From an uncultured Collinsella sp. (lineage in GTDB: Bacteria; Actinomycetota; Coriobacteriia; Coriobacteriales; Coriobacteriaceae): a stretch of 42,428 nt of DNA. A program made the translations under genes and the position numbers. Positions 24,027 to 30,655 of this stretch are shown here, in pieces. The stretch spans positions 1-42,428 of the forward strand of contig CABRFZ010000020.1 of assembly GCA_902470365.1 (NCBI GenBank), written 5' to 3'. How positions within the stretch are numbered: the first letter of the stretch is position 1; each line of letters starts with the position of its first letter. The notes under the pieces were generated by a model that saw only the letters and a list, made by a program, of their open reading frames with translations, did no database searches and had not been told where the DNA came from.

Positions 24027-25079
24027 ATGAATCCCAGGACTAAATCTCAGGACATTCGCGACTTGAGCCAAAACGATATTCGCGAGCTCGTGGCCGAACT
24101 TGGCCAGCCAGCCTTCCGCGCGAAGCAGCTCATCGAATGGGTCTTTGAGAAGAACGTTTGTTCGTTTGACGATATGACCAACCTTCCCAAGGCTTTCCGC
24201 GAGCAGCTTAAAGAGGCTTTTGCCTTTGACACGCCGACTGAACTAACCAAGCAGGTTTCCAAAGATGGCTCTCGCAAGTATCTGCTCGAGTACCACGACG
24301 GCGTTTCCGTCGAGACTGTCGGTATGCCCCGTCGTAACAAGCTTTCCGTCTGCGTTTCCACCCAGGCTGGCTGTGGCATGGGCTGCGCCTTTTGCGCTAC
24401 CGGTCTCAACGGCCTCAAGCGCTCTCTGACCGCTCAAGAGATCGTCGACCAGGTACTTCATGTATCCAACGACTTTGGCGAGCGCGTCACGAGCGTTGTC
24501 TTCATGGGCCAGGGCGAGCCGTTTGCCAACTACGACGAGGTTCTCAAGGCGTTGCGAATCCTCAACGACCCCGATGGCATCGGTATCGGTGCTCGTCACC
24601 TCACCGTCTCTACCAGCGGCGTTATTCCCGGTATTCGCAAATTTGCCGACATCCCCGAGCAGTTCACGCTTGCCGTTTCCCTGCATTCCGCCATCCAGTC
24701 GACGCGCAATAAGCTCATGCCCGGTGTTAAGAAGTACACGCTGCTTCGCCTTCACGAAGCGCTTCAGCTCTACACCGAGAAGACCGGCCGCCGCCCGACC
24801 TATGAGTATGCCATGATCGAAGGCGTCAACGATACGAATCCCGAAATGCAGGCGCTCTGCGACTTCTGCGAGGGAACGCTGTGCCACGTTAACCTCATTC
24901 AGCTTAACGACATCGAGGGTAGCCCGCTCAAGCCGTCGCCGATTCATAAGGTTGAGGATCTTCAGCGTCGTCTTGAGTCCCGTGGCATCGAGACCACGAT
25001 TCGTAACTCCCGTGGTAACGATATTGACGCCGCTTGCGGACAGCTGAAGCAGCGCTTCAAAGTTCAGAAAAACGCATAG
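24027..25079 (+). CDS. rlmN: dual-specificity 23S rRNA (A2503-C2)/tRNA (A37-C2) methyltransferase RlmN
   Basis: 350 aa radical-SAM enzyme that methylates C2 of A2503 in 23S rRNA and, in some bacteria, A37 of certain tRNAs. The iron-sulphur/SAM motif is CGMGCAFCATG, preceded by VCVSTQAG. The two catalytic Cys expected for the ping-pong mechanism are the one in the C-terminal DAACGQL and a second within the radical-SAM domain. The N-terminal helical domain (QPAFRAKQLIEWVFEK) is the RNA-binding accessory region. Normal length. GAAAGG precedes the ATG by 6 nt. It is the only plus-strand gene of the 20-30 kb interval, hence against fork movement. A strong terminator follows at 25117-25153. Confidence 0.95.
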   Translation: MNPRTKSQDIRDLSQNDIRELVAELGQPAFRAKQLIEWVFEKNVCSFDDMTNLPKAFREQLKEAFAFDTPTELTKQVSKDGSRKYLLEYHDGVSVETVGMPRRNKLSVCVSTQAGCGMGCAFCATGLNGLKRSLTAQEIVDQVLHVSNDFGERVTSVVFMGQGEPFANYDEVLKALRILNDPDGIGIGARHLTVSTSGVIPGIRKFADIPEQFTLAVSLHSAIQSTRNKLMPGVKKYTLLRLHEALQLYTEKTGRRPTYEYAMIEGVNDTNPEMQALCDFCEGTLCHVNLIQLNDIEGSPLKPSPIHKVEDLQRRLESRGIETTIRNSRGNDIDAACGQLKQRFKVQKNA

Positions 25080-25097
25080 GGGAGTCGCATCCCAAAA

Positions 25098-25113
25098 CGT
25101 TTCATGTGAAACA
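25098..25113. promoter_or_regulatory. parS: degenerate parS-like site
   Basis: CGTTTCATGTGAAACA matches the parS consensus TGTTTCACGTGAAACA at 14 of 16 positions. It lies just after rlmN and right before its terminator, 2.1 kb from the perfect parS cluster. Confidence 0.5.
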
Positions 25114-25116
25114 TCG

Positions 25117-25157
25117 AACGACCCCGGTTACAGAATATGCAACCGGGGTCGTTTCAT
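25117..25157 (+). terminator. rlmN terminator
   Basis: AACGACCCCGGTT (25117-25129) pairs perfectly with AACCGGGGTCGTT (25141-25153), followed by TTCATTT. Confidence 0.85.
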
Positions 25158-25212
25158 TTATTGACCTTAATTTTGAATCAGCTGCTACCTGTCCCATTTT
25201 TTACGACCAAAA

Positions 25213-25249
25213 TAAGGGGTCCTTGTCTCATGAATCAGACAAGGACCCC
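25213..25249 (-). terminator. parA-parB-YtxH-like operon terminator
   Basis: GGGGTCCTTGTCT (25216-25228) pairs perfectly with AGACAAGGACCCC (25237-25249). On the minus strand it is followed by TTATTTT. It faces the rlmN terminator across a 60-nt gap. Confidence 0.8.
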
Positions 25250-25271
25250 CTCAAAATATGCTGAGTAATTG

Positions 25272-25283
25272 TTAGGTACCTAA
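25272..25283. repeat. palindrome TTAGGTACCTAA, copy 1
   Basis: A perfect 12-bp palindrome overlapping the stop of the YtxH-like gene. An identical copy is at 28767-28778. Confidence 0.6.
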
Positions 25284-25534
25284 TAGCCTACATTTTCCCA
25301 TTGGTTGCTGACCCAACCCTGATTAATCTTGGGATTCTTCGTTACCTGAGCTGTACGCATGGCAACATCTTCCGTCATAACATCCATTTTCTTTTTGGAA
25401 GTATCGACGATATCTTGCGCGCCACGAAGCAAACGACCTCGAAGTTCATCGTCTGTCGCGATCTTATAGCCAGCAAAGGCACCAGCCGCGACAGTCGTCA
25501 CCAATGCAATCGCTGTTAAAATCTTATTCCTCAT
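25280..25534 (-). CDS. YtxH-like small membrane-anchored protein
   Basis: 84 aa. One N-terminal hydrophobic segment (ILTAIALVTTVAAGAFAGY) is followed by a charged, likely helical tail with DELRGRLLRGAQDIVDTSKK. This is the layout of YtxH-type proteins, which have no settled molecular function. The ATG at 25534 has AAGGAGG 5 nt upstream; a longer in-frame start at 25552 overlaps the end of parB more deeply and is less likely. The chosen start overlaps parB by 11 nt, indicating coupled translation with the chromosome-partition genes. A link to chromosome anchoring is conceivable but only suggested by context. Confidence 0.7.
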   Translation of the reverse strand: MRNKILTAIALVTTVAAGAFAGYKIATDDELRGRLLRGAQDIVDTSKKKMDVMTEDVAMRTAQVTKNPKINQGWVSNQWENVGY

Positions 25535-26420
25535 CTTGGCCTCCTTGATCAAACTGAATCATTTCGCCAAGAATACGAGAGAGCTCTTCCTCATCTTTGA
25601 ACTCAATTTCAATCTTGTTCTTTCCACGCGAACTCTTCACGCGCACGTTAGTATTAAATACCTGACGAAGAACGCGCGCGGCTTTCTTGAACGACTGTGG
25701 TGTTGCAGGCCTAGAGGTCTTTGGTGTCTCTCCGGCAGAAAATAACGGAGCAAGATTTTCTGTCGCACGGACCGAAAGACCTTCTGCAACAACCTTCTCC
25801 GCAAGCCTAATTCTGGCATCCTCATATGGAACGGCAAGGATTGCCCTAGCGTGACCTGCTGTGAGCTTTCCTTCAAATATCATCTGCTGGACGACTTCAG
25901 GAAGATCCAGAAGGCGAAGCGAATTTGTAATTGCAGAACGTGACTTGCTGACAGCCTTTGATAGAGCCTCCTGGGTCATCCCACTTGCATCAATGAGCTG
26001 ACGATAGCCTTTTGCCTCTTCTACAGGATTTAGGTCAGAACGCTGAAGGTTTTCAATAAGTGCAAGAGCAAGCATTTCTTCATCATTAACTTCTTTAATG
26101 ATGACTGGCAGCTCTTCAAGGCCTGCCAGTTTGGATGCCTGATAGCGACGCTCGCCAGCAATGATTTCATATCCGTTGCCATGTTTACGAACCAAGAGCG
26201 GCTGTAAAACACCGTGTTCCTGGATAGACTCGCTTAGCTCACGAAGTTCAGTTTCATTGAAGTGAATTCGAGGCTGATTCGGATTGGGAACAATATCCTC
26301 GATGGGCAGCTTGGTTTCAGAAGTCGCTGCAGCAGACGAACCACCGGTTTCATATTCAGCTTCAGAAACCAGTGCGCTCAATCCACGACCTAATCCACTG
26401 CGCTTTTTAGGGCTAGGCAC
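25524..26420 (-). CDS. parB: ParB/Spo0J chromosome-partitioning CTPase
   Basis: 298 aa. ParB proteins load on parS and spread as CTP-dependent clamps, recruiting SMC. The N-terminal CTP-binding region has LPIEDIVPNPNQPR, HGVLQPLLVR and the GERRYQAS motif (about 33-110). The central helix-turn-helix has TQEALSKAVSKSRSAITNSL (about 145-170) and LTAGHARAIL. The C-terminal dimerisation part (about 250-298) ends in an acidic tail. Length is normal. It overlaps parA by 8 nt and the YtxH-like gene by 11 nt, so the three are one operon. Base composition is visibly more AT-rich than most of the window. Confidence 0.95.
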   Translation of the reverse strand: MPSPKKRSGLGRGLSALVSEAEYETGGSSAAATSETKLPIEDIVPNPNQPRIHFNETELRELSESIQEHGVLQPLLVRKHGNGYEIIAGERRYQASKLAGLEELPVIIKEVNDEEMLALALIENLQRSDLNPVEEAKGYRQLIDASGMTQEALSKAVSKSRSAITNSLRLLDLPEVVQQMIFEGKLTAGHARAILAVPYEDARIRLAEKVVAEGLSVRATENLAPLFSAGETPKTSRPATPQSFKKAARVLRQVFNTNVRVKSSRGKNKIEIEFKDEEELSRILGEMIQFDQGGQDEE

Positions 26421-27213
26421 GCTTGATCACCTCTTTTGCAAGATTCATATATGCTTTTGCACCCTTATTTTGCGGTGCATAAGTAATAACCGGTTCTCCA
26501 AAAGAAGGAGCTTCAGAGATTTTAACAGTACGGGGAATCAACGTCTTAAAGGCCTTATCACCAAAGTACGACTGAACCTCTTCAACAACCTGATTCGACA
26601 GTGATGTCCTCGAGTCATACATGGTCATAAGTACGCCATACGTATCCAAGCCCTTATTTAGACGCGATTTGACCATCTTCATTGATTCAAGTAGCTTCGT
26701 AACGCCCTCAAGTGCATAATACTCGCACTGAATCGGAATAAGAACGCTGTCTGCGGCGGTCAATGCGTTAATAGTCAGCAAACCAAGCGAGGGCGGACAG
26801 TCAATGAATATAAAATCGAACTCATCTTGAATAGGTTCAAGCAAATCTTTGAGGCGAGTTTCACGAGCAATTGCGCTTACGAGCTCAATTTCGGCGCCTG
26901 CAAGCTGAATTGTTGCCGGAATTACGAATACCTTTTTGCAATTCGTATCAAGAACAAGCGATTCTGCGGGCACATCATTCAACAATGCATCATAGATGCA
27001 GTGGTCAAGGTCTTCTTTTTCAATTCCAAATCCGCTTGTGCTGTTTCCCTGCGGATCAAAATCGACAATGAGCGTCTTACGACCCTGCTCACCAAGTGCT
27101 GCTGCAAGGTTTACAGCCGTCGTTGACTTACCGACACCGCCTTTTTGATTGATGATTGCAATAATACGCGTGTCTTTAGCGCTCTTCGAACGCTTAACGT
27201 CGCGAAATCCCAC
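26413..27213 (-). CDS. parA: ParA/Soj partition ATPase
   Basis: 266 aa deviant-Walker-A ATPase (KGGVGKST at about residues 24-31) with FDFIFIDCPPSLG (Walker B region) and DPQGN. It forms ATP-dependent DNA-bound dimers that pull ParB-parS complexes and, in relatives, also regulates DnaA. Normal length without a long N-terminal DNA-binding domain, as in chromosomal Soj. GTG start with AGGAGGG three bases upstream. The parS cluster fills its upstream region; a possible -10 TTTAAT lies between the nearest parS and the start, so ParB binding could influence transcription. First gene of parA-parB-YtxH. Confidence 0.95.
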   Translation of the reverse strand: MGFRDVKRSKSAKDTRIIAIINQKGGVGKSTTAVNLAAALGEQGRKTLIVDFDPQGNSTSGFGIEKEDLDHCIYDALLNDVPAESLVLDTNCKKVFVIPATIQLAGAEIELVSAIARETRLKDLLEPIQDEFDFIFIDCPPSLGLLTINALTAADSVLIPIQCEYYALEGVTKLLESMKMVKSRLNKGLDTYGVLMTMYDSRTSLSNQVVEEVQSYFGDKAFKTLIPRTVKISEAPSFGEPVITYAPQNKGAKAYMNLAKEVIKRA

Positions 27214-27252
27214 GGTCCCTCCTGGTGTGTATTAAAGCCGTCAAACGGAGGA

Positions 27253-27268
27253 TGTTTCACGTGAAACA
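27253..27268. promoter_or_regulatory. parS: parS site 1
   Basis: Perfect TGTTTCACGTGAAACA. ParB loading site, 40 nt upstream of parA. Confidence 0.95.
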
Positions 27269-27291
27269 TTCCGATTCGATATCAACTGCCA

Positions 27292-27307
27292 TGTTTCACG
27301 TGAAACA
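27292..27307. promoter_or_regulatory. parS: parS site 2
   Basis: Perfect TGTTTCACGTGAAACA, 39 bp from site 1. Confidence 0.95.
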
Positions 27308-27330
27308 TGGCAAGTAATTACTATCCATTA

Positions 27331-27346
27331 TGTTTCACGTGAAACA
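27331..27346. promoter_or_regulatory. parS: parS site 3
   Basis: Perfect TGTTTCACGTGAAACA, 39 bp from site 2 and abutting the rsmG stop. Confidence 0.95.
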
Positions 27347-27347
27347 T

Positions 27348-28085
27348 CTAAGCAAGCGGATTCTTCTTTGCCATGCCATTTGCACGAGGCAATGAAACGG
27401 ATGCTGGATGACTCTTCTTAAGAACAATGAACTCCCTATGGCCCAAGCCCTCAGGCAAATCGATTGCGTCATTCAGAAGCAAAGTGAAGCCGCAAATCTT
27501 AGCTGCTGACATGCCGGAAGCAAGCTCCTCATCCGATGGATTGCCCTTCGTGATAACAAATAGCCCTCCATCCTTAAGGTACGGAGCCGCATACTCAACA
27601 AGAATCGGTAGAGGGGCGAGTGCGCGAGCGGTTACGACAGAGAACTGCTTCTTATGGCTTCGAGCATATTCTTCAAGACGATCATGAACCGCATGAGCAT
27701 GTTTCAATCCCAGAGCATGAACAAAAGAATTGCAAGCATCAACCTTCTTGCCAACAGAGTCAATATAAGTAGCTTTACGATGCGTGGTTATCGTTAATGG
27801 AATACCAGGGAAACCCGCACCTGTTCCCATATCGAGCAAAGCCCCCTCAGGAGCCTTATTGATATAAGGAAGCAAAACAAGCGAGTCAAGAATATGAAGT
27901 ACTGCAGCATCTTCTACGTTAAGAATACGGGTGAGATTGGTTGTCTTATTTGTTTCCAGAACCAAATCCAAATGCTGAATACATTTCCTTAGCTCAGCAT
28001 CATTTACGCTCAAGGAATATTCTTTGCAATAGTAAGTTAGACGGCTCAGCATCTCTTCAGCCTGCTGATCAGTAAGTACAAACAA
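27348..28085 (-). CDS. rsmG: 16S rRNA (guanine-527 N7) methyltransferase
   Basis: 245 aa SAM-dependent enzyme making m7G527 in the 16S 530 loop. Landmarks are TNLTRI(L)NVED near the N-terminus, the SAM-binding LLDMGTGAGFPGIPL, a central YIDSVGKKVDACN and ARALAPLPILVEY. The start is uncertain: no ATG fits. I prefer the TTG at 28085, with AAAGG about 9 nt upstream. A TTG at 28133 would begin inside the jag terminator. Loss-of-function in relatives causes low-level streptomycin resistance; the frame here is intact. AT-rich like parAB. It is followed after a single base by parS site 3. Confidence 0.92.
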   Translation of the reverse strand: MFVLTDQQAEEMLSRLTYYCKEYSLSVNDAELRKCIQHLDLVLETNKTTNLTRILNVEDAAVLHILDSLVLLPYINKAPEGALLDMGTGAGFPGIPLTITTHRKATYIDSVGKKVDACNSFVHALGLKHAHAVHDRLEEYARSHKKQFSVVTARALAPLPILVEYAAPYLKDGGLFVITKGNPSDEELASGMSAAKICGFTLLLNDAIDLPEGLGHREFIVLKKSHPASVSLPRANGMAKKNPLA

Positions 28086-28131
28086 CAGAAGCACCTTTCT
28101 GACAAAAATCAGTGTATCGAGAACTTTTGAC

Positions 28132-28161
28132 AAAAAAAGGGGACGTGGAAACCACGTCCCC
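28132..28161 (-). terminator. terminator of the rpmH-jag operon
   Basis: GGGGACGTGG (28139-28148) pairs with CCACGTCCCC (28152-28161). A 7-nt T run follows on the minus strand. Confidence 0.9.
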
Positions 28162-28181
28162 TTAGCATAAGCTCGAGTAGA

Positions 28182-28751
28182 TTATCGAGCAACAATTACC
28201 ACATGGCGATCAGGGTCAGAGCCCTCGGAGTGAGTATCGACTGCATCATTACCACGAAGCGCAATATGAACCAGTCGACGCTCATAGGCATTCATAGGCG
28301 GAAGCGACACACTCTTATGAGTACGGATAGCGCGCTCGGCAGCAGACTGAGCCATGGAAGCAACCTTGTCCTGACGGCGACTCTTGTATCCCTCTACGTC
28401 CACTACAACCGGATACCTAAAGCCAAGTTTGCGGCTCACCAGCAAAGAGAACATAACCTGAAGGGCATCAAGGGTGCGACCATGACGGCCAATGAGAACA
28501 GCAAGGTCGGGAGCCGTTACATCCAAAATCAGCTCACCCTCGTCGCCCTCATACTCATCGATAGGAGAGTTGGCGGCATCGAAGTGCGAAAGGATGGAAC
28601 GCAGGATGGAAATCGCAACATCGGCAATGGTGTCGAGCTCCTCATCGGTCAGCTCTTCACCAGCCTTGTAGCGCTGTGCAATCTCGGGATAATCGCCCGC
28701 GACCTGCGGGGCAACCTCCTCAAGCATATCCTCGATGATCTCTTCAGACAT
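28182..28751 (-). CDS. jag: KhpB/Jag RNA-binding protein (KH and R3H domains)
   Basis: 189 aa cytosolic RNA-binding protein; in Gram-positive bacteria KhpB/Jag acts with KhpA in post-transcriptional control of cell division and envelope genes. A short acidic N-terminal helix region replaces the usual Jag_N domain. The KH domain (about 85-130) has the GXXG loop in LIGRHGRTLDALQ. The R3H domain (about 130-188) has NAYERRLVHIALRGNDAVDT. The ATG at 28751 has GGAG 6 nt upstream. An in-frame TTG 12 nt further upstream is less likely. It follows yidC with a 44-nt gap containing a palindrome and ends at a strong terminator. Confidence 0.9.
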   Translation of the reverse strand: MSEEIIEDMLEEVAPQVAGDYPEIAQRYKAGEELTDEELDTIADVAISILRSILSHFDAANSPIDEYEGDEGELILDVTAPDLAVLIGRHGRTLDALQVMFSLLVSRKLGFRYPVVVDVEGYKSRRQDKVASMAQSAAERAIRTHKSVSLPPMNAYERRLVHIALRGNDAVDTHSEGSDPDRHVVIVAR

Positions 28752-28766
28752 AACGTACTCCAAAAG

Positions 28767-28778
28767 TTAGGTACCTAA
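28767..28778. repeat. palindrome TTAGGTACCTAA, copy 2
   Basis: A perfect 12-bp palindrome in the yidC-jag gap, identical to 25272-25283. Confidence 0.6.
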
Positions 28779-28795
28779 ATAAGATTGATATCCCG

Positions 28796-29566
28796 TTACT
28801 TCTTCTTGTGCGGGCGCGGCTTCTTCTCTCGACGAATGACCTCAACCTGCAGCGGAGCGTTCTTAAGACGCTCCTCCTCATCGGCCTTCGCCTTGTCGAT
28901 GACCTTCTGCGTCACAAAAATCTGCTGGATAACCTGCCAAGCAGACGAGACGTCGTAGTACAGCAGAACACCAACGGGAAGGCTCCAGCCCATCCAAAGC
29001 ATCATGACCGTCATGACAACGGCCATCATACGCATGCTCTGAGCCTGCTGGCCGGTCTGGTTGCGCGACATATAGAGCTGCGGAATCAGGGTCAGGACGG
29101 CGAACAGGATCAGGCAAACCAGCGCAGGCAGTGCAACCATAAAGCCATCGGCAAAGGAAGCGCTCGGCGTGGTGGTCAGGTCGGGCAGGATGTTGAAAAA
29201 CGAGAACGTGCCGTCGTTAAAGTACTGCGGCAGGTTGCGCAGCAATGTAAACAGGGCGAACAGGATAGGCATCTGAATCAGCAGCGGCAGACAGCCAGCC
29301 ATGGGGTTGAACTTGTTCTCGCTGTAGAACTTCTGCATCTCCTCGGCCTGACGCTGGGGATCGTCGGCATAGCGCTCCTGGATCTCGAGCATCTTGGGCT
29401 GCAGCACCTGCATGCGAGCCGTCGACTTGGTCGACTTGAGCATGAGCGGCGTCAGCAGCAGACGGATGATGACCACCAGGATGATGATGGACAGGCCCCA
29501 GTCGACCGCAAAGGTCTGGATGAGCTTGAGCAGCTCGAAAAGGATGTTAACGATCCAATCCCACAT
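28796..29566 (-). CDS. yidC: membrane protein insertase YidC/OxaI
   Basis: 256 aa integral membrane insertase for Sec-dependent and independent proteins. The membrane segments include DWGLSIIILVVIIRLLLTPL (TM1 with the conserved Arg), GCLPLLIQMPILFALFTLLR, a segment around LVCLILFAVLTLIPQLYM, and two more near MMAVVMTVMMLWMGWSLPVG and VLLYYDVSSAWQVIQQIF. A basic KKPRPHKKK tail probably contacts the ribosome. It lacks the large periplasmic domain of proteobacterial YidC and a lipoprotein signal. GGAGG precedes the ATG by 9 nt. Part of the rpmH-rnpA-yidD-yidC-jag operon. Confidence 0.95.
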   Translation of the reverse strand: MWDWIVNILFELLKLIQTFAVDWGLSIIILVVIIRLLLTPLMLKSTKSTARMQVLQPKMLEIQERYADDPQRQAEEMQKFYSENKFNPMAGCLPLLIQMPILFALFTLLRNLPQYFNDGTFSFFNILPDLTTTPSASFADGFMVALPALVCLILFAVLTLIPQLYMSRNQTGQQAQSMRMMAVVMTVMMLWMGWSLPVGVLLYYDVSSAWQVIQQIFVTQKVIDKAKADEEERLKNAPLQVEVIRREKKPRPHKKK

Positions 29567-29595
29567 GTAAGTTTTCCTCCGATAGCGAGTGCCCG

Positions 29596-29820
29596 CTAGG
29601 GCACAGGGTCATAACCGCCGACGTGCAGGGGATTGCAGCGAGCGATGCGCCTCACGGCAAGCCAGCAGCCTCTCAAAACACCGTGCTTCTCAATCGCCTG
29701 GATGGCGTATTGCGAGCACGTTGGGTAATAAATGCAGGCGTCAGGCAATAAGGGCGAAATAACCTGTTGATATATGCGAATAGGAGCGATGGCAACACGT
29801 CGCAAAACGTGATTGCTCAT
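29596..29820 (-). CDS. yidD: membrane protein insertion efficiency factor YidD
   Basis: 74 aa small amphipathic, membrane-associated protein assisting insertase function. The family signature CIYYPTCSQYAIQAIEKHG is present along with RRIARCNPLHVGGYDPVP. It overlaps rnpA by four bases (ATGA) and precedes yidC by 29 nt, so it is cotranscribed. Normal length. Confidence 0.93.
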   Translation of the reverse strand: MSNHVLRRVAIAPIRIYQQVISPLLPDACIYYPTCSQYAIQAIEKHGVLRGCWLAVRRIARCNPLHVGGYDPVP

Positions 29821-30155
29821 CGCTCCTCCCCGGCAACGCCGGCGCGCTTCATAAGCGAACGCAACGCCTTGTCCATCTCCTGCGGCGAGGAAACCCTCGT
29901 CTTGGGAGTTGCAAACAAGATGATGTCATAACCCGCAACGGGAAATCCACAGCTGCGGGCGGCCTCGCGCATCACACGCTTAGAACGGTTGCGCACGACA
30001 GCACAACCGAGCCGTTTAGCACCAACGAAGGCGACCCTTCCGGAGTCGCCTTCGCCAACCGATTCACATATGGTCATTCGAATCAGAGGGTGATTGAAAC
30101 GACGCCCCTGACTGAACACATGCTCGAAATCTTGCCGAGACTTAATAGTCTTCAT
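29817..30155 (-). CDS. rnpA: ribonuclease P protein component
   Basis: 112 aa basic protein subunit of RNase P, which matures the 5' ends of tRNAs with the RnpB RNA (not in this window). Landmarks are the N-terminal KSRQDFEHVFSQGRRF, VGAKRLGCAVVRNRSKRVMRE (the RNR motif that contacts RNA) and DIILFATPKTR. Normal length. It starts 20 nt after the rpmH stop and overlaps yidD by four bases. Confidence 0.95.
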   Translation of the reverse strand: MKTIKSRQDFEHVFSQGRRFNHPLIRMTICESVGEGDSGRVAFVGAKRLGCAVVRNRSKRVMREAARSCGFPVAGYDIILFATPKTRVSSPQEMDKALRSLMKRAGVAGEER

Positions 30156-30175
30156 GCGAGATGTGTGTATCGCTG

Positions 30176-30310
30176 CTAGACAGTGAGACGCTTGCGGCCC
30201 TTGGCGCGACGACGGGCGAGCACGGCACGACCACCCTTAGTGGCCATACGGGCACGGAAGCCATGGGTCTTGGCACGCTTACGCTTATTAGGCTGATACG
30301 TACGCTTCAT
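30176..30310 (-). CDS. rpmH: 50S ribosomal protein bL34
   Basis: 44 aa highly basic ribosomal protein. The sequence MKRTYQPNKRKRAKTHGFRA is diagnostic. The ATG at 30310 has GGAGG (30317-30321) upstream. First gene of the operon to jag, expressed from a strong promoter at 30383-30412. Confidence 0.97.
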   Translation of the reverse strand: MKRTYQPNKRKRAKTHGFRARMATKGGRAVLARRRAKGRKRLTV

Positions 30311-30382
30311 CTTAAGTTCCTCCTGCTGCATTTCGAGTGTCCGCGGGGACGCGGACGCAGATATAGACACGTGAGCTTGAAG

Positions 30383-30412
30383 ATTGTAGGGAAATCAATG
30401 TTCAAATGTCAA
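30383..30412 (-). promoter_or_regulatory. rpmH operon promoter
   Basis: -35 TTGACA (30412-30407), 18-nt spacer and -10 TACAAT (30388-30383), a near-perfect vegetative promoter on the minus strand. The 65-nt leader before the rpmH coding region shows no clear structure. Confidence 0.88.
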
Positions 30413-30499
30413 GAAATCAAAGGTAAAAGGTTGCGCAGTTCACACGGTTCCCCCATAAGCCAAGCTCGATTTAGCGGTGCATGGCAACTTTTCACGATA

Positions 30500-30600
30500 T
30501 TTCATCGAGTTTTCAACAGGTCATGTTGGCAATGTTGAGAACTTTTCGTCCGTTTTCCAAAGTTTTCAACAGGTTTTGAAAGTTTGTCGAAAGATGAGAA
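30500..30600. other. oriC: upstream DnaA-box-like cluster (oriC part 1)
   Basis: Two exact TTTTCAACA words (30510-30518 and 30563-30571) with related TTTTCCAAA, TTTTCACGA and TTTTCGTCC words form a dense cluster between the rpmH promoter and the GHKL gene. The stretch AGTTTTCAACAGGTTTTGAAAG at 30561-30582 recurs with four changes after dnaA (33826-33847 area). The words resemble the DnaA box TTATCCACA with two changes. Confidence 0.6.
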
Positions 30601-30655
30601 ACATTGCACGGTGAGCTACTATTTGTTCGAAACCTTTTGGAAGATTGCGAGCGGC

